Positions 8,681-17,403 of a DNA stretch of 64,000 nt are shown here, piece by piece. Every line of letters starts with the position of its first letter. Positions within the stretch are counted from its first letter, which is position 1. The DNA is taken from positions 2,108,001 to 2,172,000 of the forward strand of contig NZ_JAHSTY010000002.1 of NCBI RefSeq assembly GCF_019145355.1, given 5' to 3'. This DNA is from Pseudomonas azadiae (GTDB taxonomy: Bacteria > Pseudomonadota > Gammaproteobacteria > Pseudomonadales > Pseudomonadaceae). Under the pieces are notes generated by a model. The model made no database searches and had not been told where the DNA came from. It saw nothing but the letters and a program-made list of their open reading frames with translations. The position numbers were made by a program, and so were the translations under genes.

Positions 8681-9589
8681 CTACGCTACCCGCGCCATAT
8701 GCTCCCCGATCCGCGCCCTCAACCACCGCTCCGCCGGGTCATTGTCATGCACCCCGCTCCACACCATCGATAACTCCGCGGCATCAATCGCAAATGGCGG
8801 GTCTTCTGCGCGTAAGGACGTGCCCTCGGTCAGCGCGCAAGCAGCATAATCCGGCACCGTCGCGATAATCCGCGTGCCCGCCAGCAATGCCCGCAACCCG
8901 CTGAACTGCGGCACCGCCAGTACCACGCGGCGCGCGCGGCCGATTCGCGCCAGGTCCAGATCAATGTTGCCGCTCAAATCCCCCGAGAACGACACCATCG
9001 CATGGGGCCGCTCACAGTAGTCGTCCAGGGTCAGCGGCTCGACACCGTCATCGCCGCGCAGGACCTTGCACGGAATGTCCCGCAGTTTCTTGCGCTTGGC
9101 ATTGGCCGGCAGTTCGGTGGTGTAGCTGACGCCCACGGTAATTTCGCCACTGGCCAACAGCGATGACATCAGCAGGTAGTTGGCCCGGCGAACCACCACG
9201 ATGATGCCGGGGGCCTCTTCGCGCAATCGGCTGAGCAACGGCGGGAACAGGCCGAATTCGGCGTCGTCGGAAAGGCCGATGCGGAACACCGCGCAGCTGG
9301 TGGACGGGTCGAAATCCTTGGCGCGGCTGACCGCCCCGGAAATAGTGTCCATGGCCGGTTGCAACTCCTTGAGTATCGCCACCGCACGTGGCGTGGGCTC
9401 CATGCCCCGTCCGTTGCGCAGCAGCAACGGGTCGTCGAACAGATCGCGCAAACGTCCCAGTGCCGCACTCACGGCGGGCTGGCCCATGAAGAGTTTTTCG
9501 GCGACCCGGGTCAGATTCTTCTCGAACATCAGCGCTTCGAAAATCACCAGCAGGTTCATGTCGACGCGGCGCAGGTCGTTGCGGTTCAT
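8681..9589 (-). CDS. LysR-family transcriptional regulator, MexT-like
   Basis: About 302 residues from ATG 9589 (MNRNDLRRVDMNLLVIFEAL). The N-terminal winged helix-turn-helix is visible (TRVAEKLFMGQPAVSAALGRLRDLFDDPLLLR) and the rest is a LysR substrate-binding domain. The opening is strikingly like MexT and its relatives, which control RND efflux operons, but no mexEF-oprN-like genes are in the window, so the target is unknown. A longer in-frame start exists upstream but adds sequence that does not align with the family. It is divergent from the short AraC gene, with about 200 bp between them that could hold a shared control region. Confidence 0.85.
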   Translation of the reverse strand: MNRNDLRRVDMNLLVIFEALMFEKNLTRVAEKLFMGQPAVSAALGRLRDLFDDPLLLRNGRGMEPTPRAVAILKELQPAMDTISGAVSRAKDFDPSTSCAVFRIGLSDDAEFGLFPPLLSRLREEAPGIIVVVRRANYLLMSSLLASGEITVGVSYTTELPANAKRKKLRDIPCKVLRGDDGVEPLTLDDYCERPHAMVSFSGDLSGNIDLDLARIGRARRVVLAVPQFSGLRALLAGTRIIATVPDYAACALTEGTSLRAEDPPFAIDAAELSMVWSGVHDNDPAERWLRARIGEHMARVA

Positions 9590-9793
9590 GGTGGTATCCA
9601 AACGGTTGGCAAGCCCACAGGTAAGCACGCATGACGCCGTCCGGATTGCATGCCTGTGCTGTCTTTTCCACGTCGGCACCTGGCGAAATTAACAACGATT
9701 AACTCGTCAGCCAGACGGCCCGGCAACAAGATTGGCCACGTCTACACTGCATCCATCCACCGGGAACGCTCCCATCGACTGCGGATAATTGTC

Positions 9794-10195
9794 ATGGCCC
9801 GACTCGAGCACTGTGCACCTCCCCGTTTATCCGCCACCGGCGGCCTCTGCCCCCGGCGCGAGCGTATCGCCAAGCAATTGATACTCGCCAACCTCGGCGA
9901 AAGCCTGGCCATTGCCGACCTGGCACAGGCCTGCGCGTTGTCGCGCAGCCATTTTTCACGTGCCTTCAAGTGCACCACCGGGCTGTCGCCACAGGAGTGG
10001 ATCCGCCAACAGCGTATCCAGCGGGCCAAGGAACTGATCACCAGTTCCTCCATGAGCCTGACGCAAATCAGCCTGGAGTGCGGGTTTTGCGACCAGGCGC
10101 ACTTTTGCCATATGTTCACCCGCAGCGAAGGCGTCAACCCGATGACCTGGCGAAATCACCACTCGCGCCCCAAGTCACACGTGATCGCGGCCTAG
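9794..10195 (+). CDS. Short AraC-family transcriptional regulator
   Basis: About 133 residues from the chosen start MARLEHCAPP at 9794. Almost the whole protein is the AraC DNA-binding domain with two helix-turn-helix motifs: LAIADLAQACALSRSHFSRAFK and MSLTQISLECGFCDQAHFCHMFTR, followed by GVNPMTWRN. It lacks a ligand-binding N-terminal domain, like the short SoxS/MarA-like group. An upstream in-frame Met at 9650 would add 48 residues without family similarity. The ribosome site is poor, so the start is uncertain. It lies 59 bp upstream of the large winged-helix/ATPase regulator on the same strand. Targets unknown. Confidence 0.8.
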   Translation: MARLEHCAPPRLSATGGLCPRRERIAKQLILANLGESLAIADLAQACALSRSHFSRAFKCTTGLSPQEWIRQQRIQRAKELITSSSMSLTQISLECGFCDQAHFCHMFTRSEGVNPMTWRNHHSRPKSHVIAA

Positions 10196-10254
10196 TGGTC
10201 TGCGCGCGGCTGGAATATGCTGGCGGCTCCCGACTTTCCGAGCATGGCCAGCCC

Positions 10255-13017
10255 ATGAATGACCTCAGCGACCAGGCCGTGCATTTCGGCCCCTATCGCG
10301 TCCACCCGCGCCAACGCCTGGTGCTGGAGGCGGGTCGCCCGTTGCGTTTGGGACGGCGGTCGGTGGATATCCTGCTGATCCTGCTGGAGCAGGCCGGCAA
10401 CGTGGTGAGCAAGCAGGCGCTGATCGCCCGCGTCTGGCCCAGAAGCGTGGTGGAGGACGGCAACCTGCGCGTGCATATGGCGGCGCTGCGCAAGGCCCTG
10501 GGCGATGGCCAGGCCGGGCAGCGCTATATCGTGACCGTGGCCCAGCGTGGCTACAGTTTTGTTGCGCCACTGAGCATCGAGCCGATGACACTACCCACCG
10601 AGGGGGCAGGCCATATCCAGGGCCACAACCTGCCCTTGCGGCGCACCCGCATGATCGGCCGCCAAGCGCTGATCGACAGCCTGGTGCAGCAACTGCCCGC
10701 CCAACGCTTCATCACCCTGACCGGCGCCGGCGGCATCGGCAAGACCACCGTCGCCTTGCGCGTGGCCGAGCTGCTGATCGGGCACTACCGCGACGGCATC
10801 CGCCTGCTGGACCTGGCGCCGCTCAGCGCGCCCTCGATGATCCTGCCCAATCTCGCCGCCCTGCTCGACCTGACGCACGCCGAGCACGAACCGCTGGTCA
10901 CCTTTGCGCGCAGCGTGCAAGAGCGCCAGTTGCTGCTGGTGATCGACAACTGCGAGCACTTGCTCGACGACATTGCCCTGATCAGCGAAACCCTGCTGCG
11001 TCATGCGCCCAGACTGCATATCCTGGCCACCAGCCGCGAGGCGTTGCGTGCCGAGGGCGAATACGTGCAACGTCTGGAACCTCTGGCCTGCCCCCCTGCC
11101 ACCGGCAACCGCGCCCAGGCCCTGGGCTATCCGGCCCTGCAATTGCTGATCGAACGGGCCATGTCCCATCAGGACAGCTTTGAATTGAGCGAAGCCGAAC
11201 TGCCGCTGGCGATTGATATCTGCCAGCGCCTGGACGGCATTCCGCTGGCGATCGAACTGGTGGCGGCGCAGATCGAGCGCTTCGGCCTGCCCGGGCTGCT
11301 GGTGCAGATGGAGGACAATTTTCGCCTGCTCACACGGGGTCGCCGCAGCGCCCTGCCACGTCATCAAACCTTGCACGCCACGCTCGACTGGAGCTTTGAA
11401 CTGCTGACCGCCTGCGAACAGATTTGCTTGCGCCGCCTCGCGGTATTTCGCGGCGGCTTCAGCCTGGCCAGCGCCGCAGCGGTGATTGCCGGTGAACAGG
11501 TCGCGCCGGCGCAGGTGCTGGGTTCGATCACGCAGTTGGTGGCCAAATCCTTGCTGAATGTGGAAGCCGGCGACGACGAGATGGTCTATCGCCTGCTGGA
11601 CATCACCCGCACCTATGCGCTGGAAAAACTCAGCACGGCCGATGAGCTGCAGGCCACTCGCGAGCGCCATGCCGAGCGCTGCCTGGCGCTGATGAACCAG
11701 GCCCAGGACGATTGGGAATTGATCGCGACCCAGCCCTGGATCGACCGCTATGCACCGCTGCGCGAAGACATCCGCGCCGCCCTCGATTGGAGCCTGGGCA
11801 ACCAGGGCGTGCCGTTGCTGGGCATTCGTCTGACCGTCAGCGCGATGCCGTTATGGCAGGAACTTTCACTGCTGCGCGAGCATGGTTTGTATGTCGGCAA
11901 CGCCCTGGCGCGGCTCCAGCAATCGAGCGCGCCAAGCCAGCGCTTGCACATGGCGTTGCAACTGGCACTGGGCAGTTATTGCTATCACACGCAGGGCGGT
12001 ACACCGCAGACCATTGAGGCGTTCAGTCGCGCACGGCGCCTGGCGGAAGCCGACAAGGACCTGGCCGGCCAGTTGCGCGCCGTGTCGGGGCAGATGGCGG
12101 TGAACCTGTGCTGTGGCAATTATCGCGAGGCCTTGGCGCAAAGCCTGCACTTCGACCAACTGGGCCCCCAGGCCGACCCCTTGCTGGCCCTCAGCGCCCA
12201 GCGCCTGCGGGTGCTGGCACAGCACTTCGCCGGTGAGCAGGCACTGGCGCAACACACGGCCGAGCAGGTGATCCAGCGCATGGCCCAGAGCGGCCATCTC
12301 AACCGGTTTACCCATGGCTTTGGCGTACAGTACGATCAGAGCGTCGCCTCGCTGACCCTGCTTGCGCGCATCCTGTGGCTGCGCGGTTATCCGGAACGTG
12401 CGTCGCGCACGGCGAGCCAGGCGTTGGCGCTGGCCTTGCAGATCAACCATGGCACGTCGATCTGCTACACCCTGGCGCTGGCCGGGGTGGTCATCGCCCA
12501 CTACAACGGCGACAGCGAGGCGGCACGCGGGCATCTGGATCAGCTGTTGCTACAGGCACAGAAACACTCGGTGCCGCTGTTTCACACCTGGGCACGCTGC
12601 TACGACGGCACGCTGTCGATTGCCGATGTGCAGGGGCTGGGCCTGGTCGAAGATATTCTGCTGACGTTCAATGCCATCGGGGTCAGTGACGCGGTGTTCG
12701 AGCGCGCCACACAGGGCGCGGCCGGCTGGTGCACGCCGGAAATCCTGCGCCTGCGCGCCGAAACCCTGGCCGACGCCGGCGCGTGCGAAGCGCTCCTGTT
12801 GCAAGCCTTGGCCTTGGCGCGCCAGCAAGGCGCACTTGCCTGGGAGCTACGGTGCGCGACCTCGTTGGCACGCGTTTGGCAGACCCAAGGCCGCATCGAG
12901 GCTGCCCGCGACCTGCTCAATTCAATCTACGCGCAATTCACCGAAGGCTTCGCCACCCATGACCTAGTCCGCGTGCGCGGCTTGCTCGACGAGCTGCAAG
13001 ACAAACGGCCGGCCTGA
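10255..13017 (+). CDS. Winged-helix transcriptional regulator with STAND-type ATPase and C-terminal repeats
   Basis: About 920 residues. An OmpR-type winged helix occupies residues 5-105 (FGPYRVHPRQRLVLEAGRPL, LIARVWPRSVVEDGNLRVHMAALRKALG, YIVTVAQRGYSF). An NB-ARC/STAND-like ATPase follows (about 135-480) with Walker A GAGGIGKTT, LLLVIDNCEHLL and RLDGIPLAIELVAAQ. The final 400 residues are helical and TPR-like. Such proteins are nucleotide-controlled one-component regulators; the signal and target are unknown. Start MNDLSDQAVHFG is preferred because it begins the winged helix as in the neighbouring paralogue; the open frame extends further upstream through the AraC gene. Its 3' end overlaps the convergent paralogue by 54 bp. 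Confidence 0.82.
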   Translation: MNDLSDQAVHFGPYRVHPRQRLVLEAGRPLRLGRRSVDILLILLEQAGNVVSKQALIARVWPRSVVEDGNLRVHMAALRKALGDGQAGQRYIVTVAQRGYSFVAPLSIEPMTLPTEGAGHIQGHNLPLRRTRMIGRQALIDSLVQQLPAQRFITLTGAGGIGKTTVALRVAELLIGHYRDGIRLLDLAPLSAPSMILPNLAALLDLTHAEHEPLVTFARSVQERQLLLVIDNCEHLLDDIALISETLLRHAPRLHILATSREALRAEGEYVQRLEPLACPPATGNRAQALGYPALQLLIERAMSHQDSFELSEAELPLAIDICQRLDGIPLAIELVAAQIERFGLPGLLVQMEDNFRLLTRGRRSALPRHQTLHATLDWSFELLTACEQICLRRLAVFRGGFSLASAAAVIAGEQVAPAQVLGSITQLVAKSLLNVEAGDDEMVYRLLDITRTYALEKLSTADELQATRERHAERCLALMNQAQDDWELIATQPWIDRYAPLREDIRAALDWSLGNQGVPLLGIRLTVSAMPLWQELSLLREHGLYVGNALARLQQSSAPSQRLHMALQLALGSYCYHTQGGTPQTIEAFSRARRLAEADKDLAGQLRAVSGQMAVNLCCGNYREALAQSLHFDQLGPQADPLLALSAQRLRVLAQHFAGEQALAQHTAEQVIQRMAQSGHLNRFTHGFGVQYDQSVASLTLLARILWLRGYPERASRTASQALALALQINHGTSICYTLALAGVVIAHYNGDSEAARGHLDQLLLQAQKHSVPLFHTWARCYDGTLSIADVQGLGLVEDILLTFNAIGVSDAVFERATQGAAGWCTPEILRLRAETLADAGACEALLLQALALARQQGALAWELRCATSLARVWQTQGRIEAARDLLNSIYAQFTEGFATHDLVRVRGLLDELQDKRPA

Positions 13018-14487
13018 AAACGGCCCCAGGTAATGCCCGTAACCCTGCTGCAAACGCTCCACCTGCACCGGGTCGCGCAGTTGCGCCAACGCATAGCTGC
13101 GCAGGCAATTGAGCAGGCGGTAACGCGGTTTTCCGGGGCCGGGCTCGAGGGTCAGCAATGACATGCCGACCAGACGGTCCAGCAGGTAGGACAGGTCGGC
13201 GTGTTCCAGCTCGGTGCCGGCGATCAGTTCGCTCAGGGTGGGCAAGGTCACCGCCATCTTGAACAAGCCCAACTGCAGGAACAGCCAGCGTTCAGGCAGG
13301 CTCAGGCGCTCATAGGTCCAATCCAGGGCGGCGGTCAGGGATTGATGACGTTCGACCGCCGTGCGACGGCCGCGGGTCAGCACCTGCAAGCCCTTGCACA
13401 ATTGCTGCTGCAAGCCGCGCACGCCCAGGGCATCCACTTGGGCGGCGGCGAGCTCCAGGGCCAGGGGAACGCCATCGAGGCGCCGGCAAATATCGCGTAA
13501 CGGCGCCAGGTCCTGGGGCCGCAAGACAAAACCCTGCTGACCGGCACGCACCCGCGCGATGAAGAGTTGCACCGCCGGGTAAAGCATTGCTTGCTCAACA
13601 CTGCCCAGCGCCGACGGTGCCGGCACCACCAGCCGGGGCACGCGCTGCACCCATTCGCCGGGGGCTTGCAGGGCCTCGCGGCTGCTGACCAGTACGCTGA
13701 CCTGCGGCGCCGTTTCACCTAGCACACGCACCAGGTGGCGACAGGCCGCGAGCAACCTGTCGGCGCCGTCGAGCACCAGCAACAGTTGGCGGGTCGCCAG
13801 TTGGCGGCTCAGCTCGGTGGCGTTCGCGCAGGGCGCCAGGTGCAACGCCGCGGCCACGTGGCGCAGCAGGCCTGCCGGCGCCGCAAGCGTGGCGAGGTCA
13901 ACCCACCACACGCCGTCGCGATAGCGCGGCAACACACGCTCGGCCAATGCCTGGGCCAAGGTGCTCTTGCCGACGCCGGCGCAACCGGTGAGCGTCATCA
14001 GGCGTTGGCCGAACAAGCGCCGCTGCAGCACGCCCAGCAATTCATCACGGCCTATGACCGGGCTGAGCCGCGCCGCCAGGTTATGCCTGGGCAGCGCAAC
14101 CTGCACCGCGCCCTGCGCCGGGGCGGCGAAACAGTAGCCGCGTTGCGGGTCGTTGAGAATGAAACGTTGCCCATCGAGCGCACGGCGCAACGCAGCGATG
14201 TGCACGCGCAGGTTGTTTTCTTCCACCACGCTGTTGGGCCAGACCCGCTCGATCAGCGTGGCCTTGCTGATGTATTGCCCAGGCGCCTGGAGCAGCACCG
14301 AGAGGATATCCAGCGCGCGCCCGCCCAAAGGCACCGGCAAGCCAGACTTGCTGACCAACCGCTGTTGCCGATGAAACACATAGGCGCCGAAGCGCACCGT
14401 GCCGTCAGCGTCAATCGCCGGGGGGTTATTCATAGCTGTCATCGCGCTGAAACACCCGGCCTTGGGCGCCTGCGCATCCTTTTCCAT
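12964..14487 (-). CDS. Winged-helix transcriptional regulator with ATPase domain, shorter paralogue
   Basis: Up to 507 residues. The same architecture as the convergent 920-residue neighbour, without its long helical tail. The OmpR-type winged helix is at about 30-125 (FGAYVFHRQQRLVSKSGLPVPLGGRALDIL, LIERVWPNSVVEENNLRVHIAALRRAL). The ATPase has Walker A GCAGVGKST, LLLVLDGADRLL and RLDGVPLALELAAAQ. Shared motifs such as GRR(S/T)A followed by RHQ(S/T)L show recent common ancestry. ATG codons at 14442 and 14433 are equally plausible starts; none has a clear ribosome site, and 14433 gives an N terminus more like the paralogue. No target is evident. Confidence 0.78.
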   Translation of the reverse strand: MEKDAQAPKAGCFSAMTAMNNPPAIDADGTVRFGAYVFHRQQRLVSKSGLPVPLGGRALDILSVLLQAPGQYISKATLIERVWPNSVVEENNLRVHIAALRRALDGQRFILNDPQRGYCFAAPAQGAVQVALPRHNLAARLSPVIGRDELLGVLQRRLFGQRLMTLTGCAGVGKSTLAQALAERVLPRYRDGVWWVDLATLAAPAGLLRHVAAALHLAPCANATELSRQLATRQLLLVLDGADRLLAACRHLVRVLGETAPQVSVLVSSREALQAPGEWVQRVPRLVVPAPSALGSVEQAMLYPAVQLFIARVRAGQQGFVLRPQDLAPLRDICRRLDGVPLALELAAAQVDALGVRGLQQQLCKGLQVLTRGRRTAVERHQSLTAALDWTYERLSLPERWLFLQLGLFKMAVTLPTLSELIAGTELEHADLSYLLDRLVGMSLLTLEPGPGKPRYRLLNCLRSYALAQLRDPVQVERLQQGYGHYLGPFSGRPFVLQLVEQAAHAD

Positions 14488-14582
14488 GGGCTTGACGCTA
14501 TCTTGCCAGTTGGCGATGGCAGGACAATGCTGGCACGGGGAGCGATACGGACAATCGGGTGCCCGTGACGGACATTCTGTCG

Positions 14583-15569
14583 TTAACTGAACTGCTGTCG
14601 GTATTGGGTCGGGTTCAGCCCCAGTTTTTCGCTGAATAGAAAGCGCATATGCCGCACGCTGCCGAAGCCTGCGTGGAAAGCCACGGTCTTGAGCGGCAGG
14701 TCGGTGGTTTCCAGCAACTGCCGGGCGCGGTCGATGCGCGCGCCTTGCAGGAACGCCATCGGCGTCATCCGCACATCCTTGGCGAACAGCCGCGCAAAAT
14801 GGCGCGCGCTCATGCCGGCCAGCGCCGCCATGGATTCGATGGTAAAGGGTTGATCGAGGTGCTCCAGCACATGGTTCTGCACCCGGGTGATCGCGGTTTC
14901 ATGGGGCGCGACCGCCGCCGTCAGCGGGCTGAACTGGGCCTGGCCGCCCTGACGTTTCATCACCACCAGCAACACTTTGGCCACTTCGACTGCAACCTGC
15001 TTGCCGTGATCCTGGGCAACCACCGACAGCGCCAGGTCGATGCCGGCCGTTACACCGCCCGAGGTGATTAATCGCCCGTCCTGCAAGTAGATACGATCGG
15101 TTTCAACAATCGCCTTGGGAAAGGCCTTGATCAGCCGATCGGTGTAGTGCCAGTGCGTGGTCACGCGGTGATCGTCCAGCAGGCCGGCATGCCCCAGCAC
15201 AAAGGCCCCGGTGCAGATCGAACCGAAGCGCCGCGCCTTCGGGGCCGCCGCGTTGAGCCAGGGCAACAAGGCGGGGTGGCATTCGTTATAGGCGCCGGGC
15301 CCACCGGGGACCAGCAGCAGGTCATAGGCGTCCTGGGCCTGGTCGAGCAGCACGTCGGTCTGGACCAGCACGCCATTGGACGCGCGCAAGGGTCCAGCCT
15401 CTGTGCCGATGGTGAGGATCTGATAATGCGCCGCCGCCGGCAGATAGCGGTTGGCGATCGAAAAGACTTCGAGCGGCCCGGCCATGTCGAGCAGGAGGAA
15501 GTCTGGAAACAGCGCCATGGCCACGGTTTTCATATCAGGTAGATCCGTCAAAGGGGGGGCGGCGGTCAT
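14583..15569 (-). CDS. GlxA-family regulator (DJ-1/PfpI domain fused to AraC domain)
   Basis: About 328 residues. The N-terminal DJ-1/PfpI glutamine-amidotransferase-like domain (about 13-185: VAMALFPDFLLLDMAGPLEVFSIAN, LLVPGGPGAY, SICTGAFVLGHAGLLDDHRVTTHW) has the nucleophile-elbow cysteine in SICTGA. The C-terminal AraC domain includes SMAALAGMSARHFARLFAKD and FHAGFGSVRHMRFLFSEKLGLNPTQYRQQF. Family members regulate catabolic genes; the DJ-1 part probably senses a small molecule. The start may be 15569 (MTAAPP) or 15533 (MKTVAM); neither has a strong ribosome site. It is divergent from the pirin gene, a plausible target. Confidence 0.82.
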   Translation of the reverse strand: MTAAPPLTDLPDMKTVAMALFPDFLLLDMAGPLEVFSIANRYLPAAAHYQILTIGTEAGPLRASNGVLVQTDVLLDQAQDAYDLLLVPGGPGAYNECHPALLPWLNAAAPKARRFGSICTGAFVLGHAGLLDDHRVTTHWHYTDRLIKAFPKAIVETDRIYLQDGRLITSGGVTAGIDLALSVVAQDHGKQVAVEVAKVLLVVMKRQGGQAQFSPLTAAVAPHETAITRVQNHVLEHLDQPFTIESMAALAGMSARHFARLFAKDVRMTPMAFLQGARIDRARQLLETTDLPLKTVAFHAGFGSVRHMRFLFSEKLGLNPTQYRQQFS

Positions 15570-15711
15570 TATGCCACGTTGCTGACTGTCAACTAATAAG
15601 AGACAGTAATTCAGATTCAAGCTTCTTAATGAATATCACGATAACCATTAATCTTCTTCTCAACGCCGGAGCCCTGCATGTCGCAGCCCGCTCCCACTTG
15701 AGGACAAGACC

Positions 15712-16434
15712 ATGCTGACCCTTCGCAAAGCTTCCGAACGCGGCGCCGCCAATCACGGCTGGTTGAAGTCGTTCCACACCTTCTCGTTTGCCAACTACTG
15801 GAACCCGGATGAACAGGGTTTTTCCGACCTGCTGGTGATCAACGATGACCGCGTCGCTGCCGGCAAAGGCTTCGGCCAGCACCCGCACCGCGACATGGAA
15901 ATCTTCTCCTATGTGCTCGAAGGCGCACTGGAGCACAAGGACACCCTGGGCACCGGCTCGGTGATCCGCCCTGGCGATGTGCAACTGATGAGCGCCGGCA
16001 GCGGCGTGGCCCACAGCGAATTCAACCACAGCCAAAGTCGTGGCGTGCACTTCCTGCAGATCTGGATCGTGCCCGCCGTGGCCGGCGCCGAGCCGCGCTA
16101 TCAACAGGAGCACTTCAGCGAAGCGCAGAAACGTGGACGCTTGCAGTTGATCATCTCGCCGGACGGCCACGACGGTTCCCTCACCGTGCGCCAGGAGGCG
16201 CGGGTGTATGCCGGGCTGTTCAATGCCGGCGAAGCCGCGACCCTGGACCTGCCGCCGGATCGCCATGCATACATCCACGTGGCCCGTGGCAGCGTTGAAG
16301 TCAACGGGCAGCGCTTGCAGGAAGGCGACGGCGCCCGCGTGCGCGATGAGCGCCAGATCCGCCTGAGCCAGGGCGAAGACGCCGAGGTGCTGGTGTTCGA
16401 CCTGCGCCCGCATGAACGGCCGCAGATGCCATGA
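15712..16434 (+). CDS. Pirin family protein (YhhW-like)
   Basis: A 240-residue bicupin. The N-terminal pirin signature has metal ligands in GFGQHPHRDMEIFSYVLEG (His-X-His-X4-Glu type) and SAGSGVAHSEFNHS; the C-terminal cupin is more diverged. The length matches bacterial pirins such as YhhW, some of which show quercetin 2,3-dioxygenase activity, but the physiological substrate is generally unknown. Start ATG 15712 (MLTLRKASERGAANHGW) aligns with the family N terminus; an AGGAC precedes it. It is divergent from a GlxA-type regulator, which may control it. A perfect hairpin follows the stop. Confidence 0.88.
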   Translation: MLTLRKASERGAANHGWLKSFHTFSFANYWNPDEQGFSDLLVINDDRVAAGKGFGQHPHRDMEIFSYVLEGALEHKDTLGTGSVIRPGDVQLMSAGSGVAHSEFNHSQSRGVHFLQIWIVPAVAGAEPRYQQEHFSEAQKRGRLQLIISPDGHDGSLTVRQEARVYAGLFNAGEAATLDLPPDRHAYIHVARGSVEVNGQRLQEGDGARVRDERQIRLSQGEDAEVLVFDLRPHERPQMP

Positions 16435-16442
16435 CCGGCCCT

Positions 16443-16470
16443 GCGATAGCCCGCGAAAACGGGCTATCGC
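16443..16470 (+). terminator. Hairpin after the pirin gene
   Basis: A perfect 11-bp stem, GCGATAGCCCG and its inverse, around a six-base CGAAAA loop, starts 9 bp after the pirin stop. There is no following T tract, so it may protect the mRNA 3' end or be a REP relic rather than a true intrinsic terminator. Confidence 0.45.
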
Positions 16471-16578
16471 TGGCGTCGATAGTCACCATCAGCCCAATGA
16501 AGTTCTCTAAAAAACTGCAACGCGTAACATCAAACCCATACCAGAGACACCCAACTTAAACACTCGGAGCACACCCTC

Positions 16579-16926
16579 ATGAAACGCCAAATCTTGCTTA
16601 GCCTTGCTTTCTCGGTACTTGCTGCAAACGCATTCGCTCACCCGGTCGTCGCTGAAGGCGGTTCGGATCGTCTGATTGAAAGTCGTGTGGCCGAGGGTGG
16701 TTCCGACCGCCTGCTGGAGCGTCGTATAGCCGAAGGCGGTGCTGATCGTCTGCAGGAACGCGGTCTGGCCGAAGGTGGCGCTGACCGTCTGCAGGAACGC
16801 GGTCTGGCCGAAGGTGGCGCTGACCGTCTGCAGGAACGCGGTCTGGCCGAAGGTGGCGCTGACCGTCTGCAGGAACGCGGTCTGGCCGAAGGTGGCGCTG
16901 ACCGTCTGCAGGGTAACAACGCTTAA
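16579..16926 (+). CDS. Small exported protein of 13-residue AEGG-DRL tandem repeats
   Basis: 115 residues. A clear Sec signal peptide (MKRQILLSLAFSVLAANAFA) is followed by HPV and then six full 13-residue units plus a truncated seventh, consensus LAEGGADRLQERG. The first two units differ (VAEGGSDRLIESR and VAEGGSDRLLERR), and the later ones are nearly identical at DNA level, so the array has recently expanded. No domain of known function is present. The units are rich in Glu, Arg, Asp and Gly and lack Cys, which suggests an extended or repetitive periplasmic/secreted protein. I recall similar AEGG-DR repeat proteins of unknown function in other Pseudomonas. It stands alone between a hairpin and a strong terminator. 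Confidence 0.8.
   Translation: MKRQILLSLAFSVLAANAFAHPVVAEGGSDRLIESRVAEGGSDRLLERRIAEGGADRLQERGLAEGGADRLQERGLAEGGADRLQERGLAEGGADRLQERGLAEGGADRLQGNNA
16648..16911 (+). repeat. Tandem array of 39-bp units inside the repeat protein
   Basis: Seven units of 39 bp, the last truncated to 30 bp. They encode the AEGG-DRL repeats; units 4-7 are essentially identical in sequence. The copy number is a likely site of slippage variation between strains. Confidence 0.95.
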
Positions 16927-16950
16927 CCCCGCGCAGCTTGCGGGAACCCC

Positions 16951-16978
16951 AAACCGGCCTGATCAGCCGGTTTTTTTT
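16951..16978 (+). terminator. Intrinsic terminator after the repeat protein
   Basis: An 8-bp stem, AAACCGGC and GCCGGTTT, with a CTGATCA loop is followed by an unbroken T run to 16978, 25 bp after the stop codon. This is a canonical rho-independent terminator. Confidence 0.92.
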
Positions 16979-17101
16979 CGCCTTCGATTTTAGATATAGA
17001 ACCACCGCTCCACGTGGGAATGCCGCCTGGGACGCTGGATCTGGCTTACCTGCGACGGTCATTGGCATCTACACATCTTTTTCGAGGACGTGCGAACATT
17101 T

Positions 17102-17346
17102 GTAGTGAGCGGGCTTGCCCCGCGCCGGGTGGCGAAGCCGCCCCAATAAAGGCGCCGCCGAGTTCCAGATAAATCCAAGTCGCCTGGTACGGGGCGGCTT
17201 CGCCCCCCAGCGCGGGACAAGCCCGCTCACTACAGGGAGATTTGTCAGCCTTTGAAAGTTGTGTAGGTACGTATGCTGCGATAGCGGTCTATCAGGAAAT
17301 AAACTGCTGACTGACCCACCGCTATCGCAGGCAAGCCAGCTCCCAC
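17102..17346. repeat. Composite palindromic repeat, copy 3
   Basis: The inner inverted repeat GTAGTGAGCGGG...CCCGCTCACTAC is at 17102-17233, and the REP-like right arm ATCGCAGGCAAGCCAGCTCCCAC ends at 17346. A decayed left arm lies near 17040-17080. With the terminator before it, this explains the gene-free stretch 16927-17403; no further gene is visible. Confidence 0.88.
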
Positions 17347-17403
17347 CTTTTGACCGCGGTGAGCAAGGCCTCTCCCACACGGTTTGGTGTCGGTAAAGAC
17401 AGT

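Noticed and set aside
9970..10254. Long N-terminal extension of the 920-residue regulator
   Set aside because: The extension overlaps the AraC gene in another frame and lacks family similarity; the winged helix begins right after Met at 10255.
16648..16911. Regular 39-bp repeats resembling a CRISPR array
   Set aside because: Units are directly contiguous without spacers and are in frame inside a signal-peptide-bearing gene.
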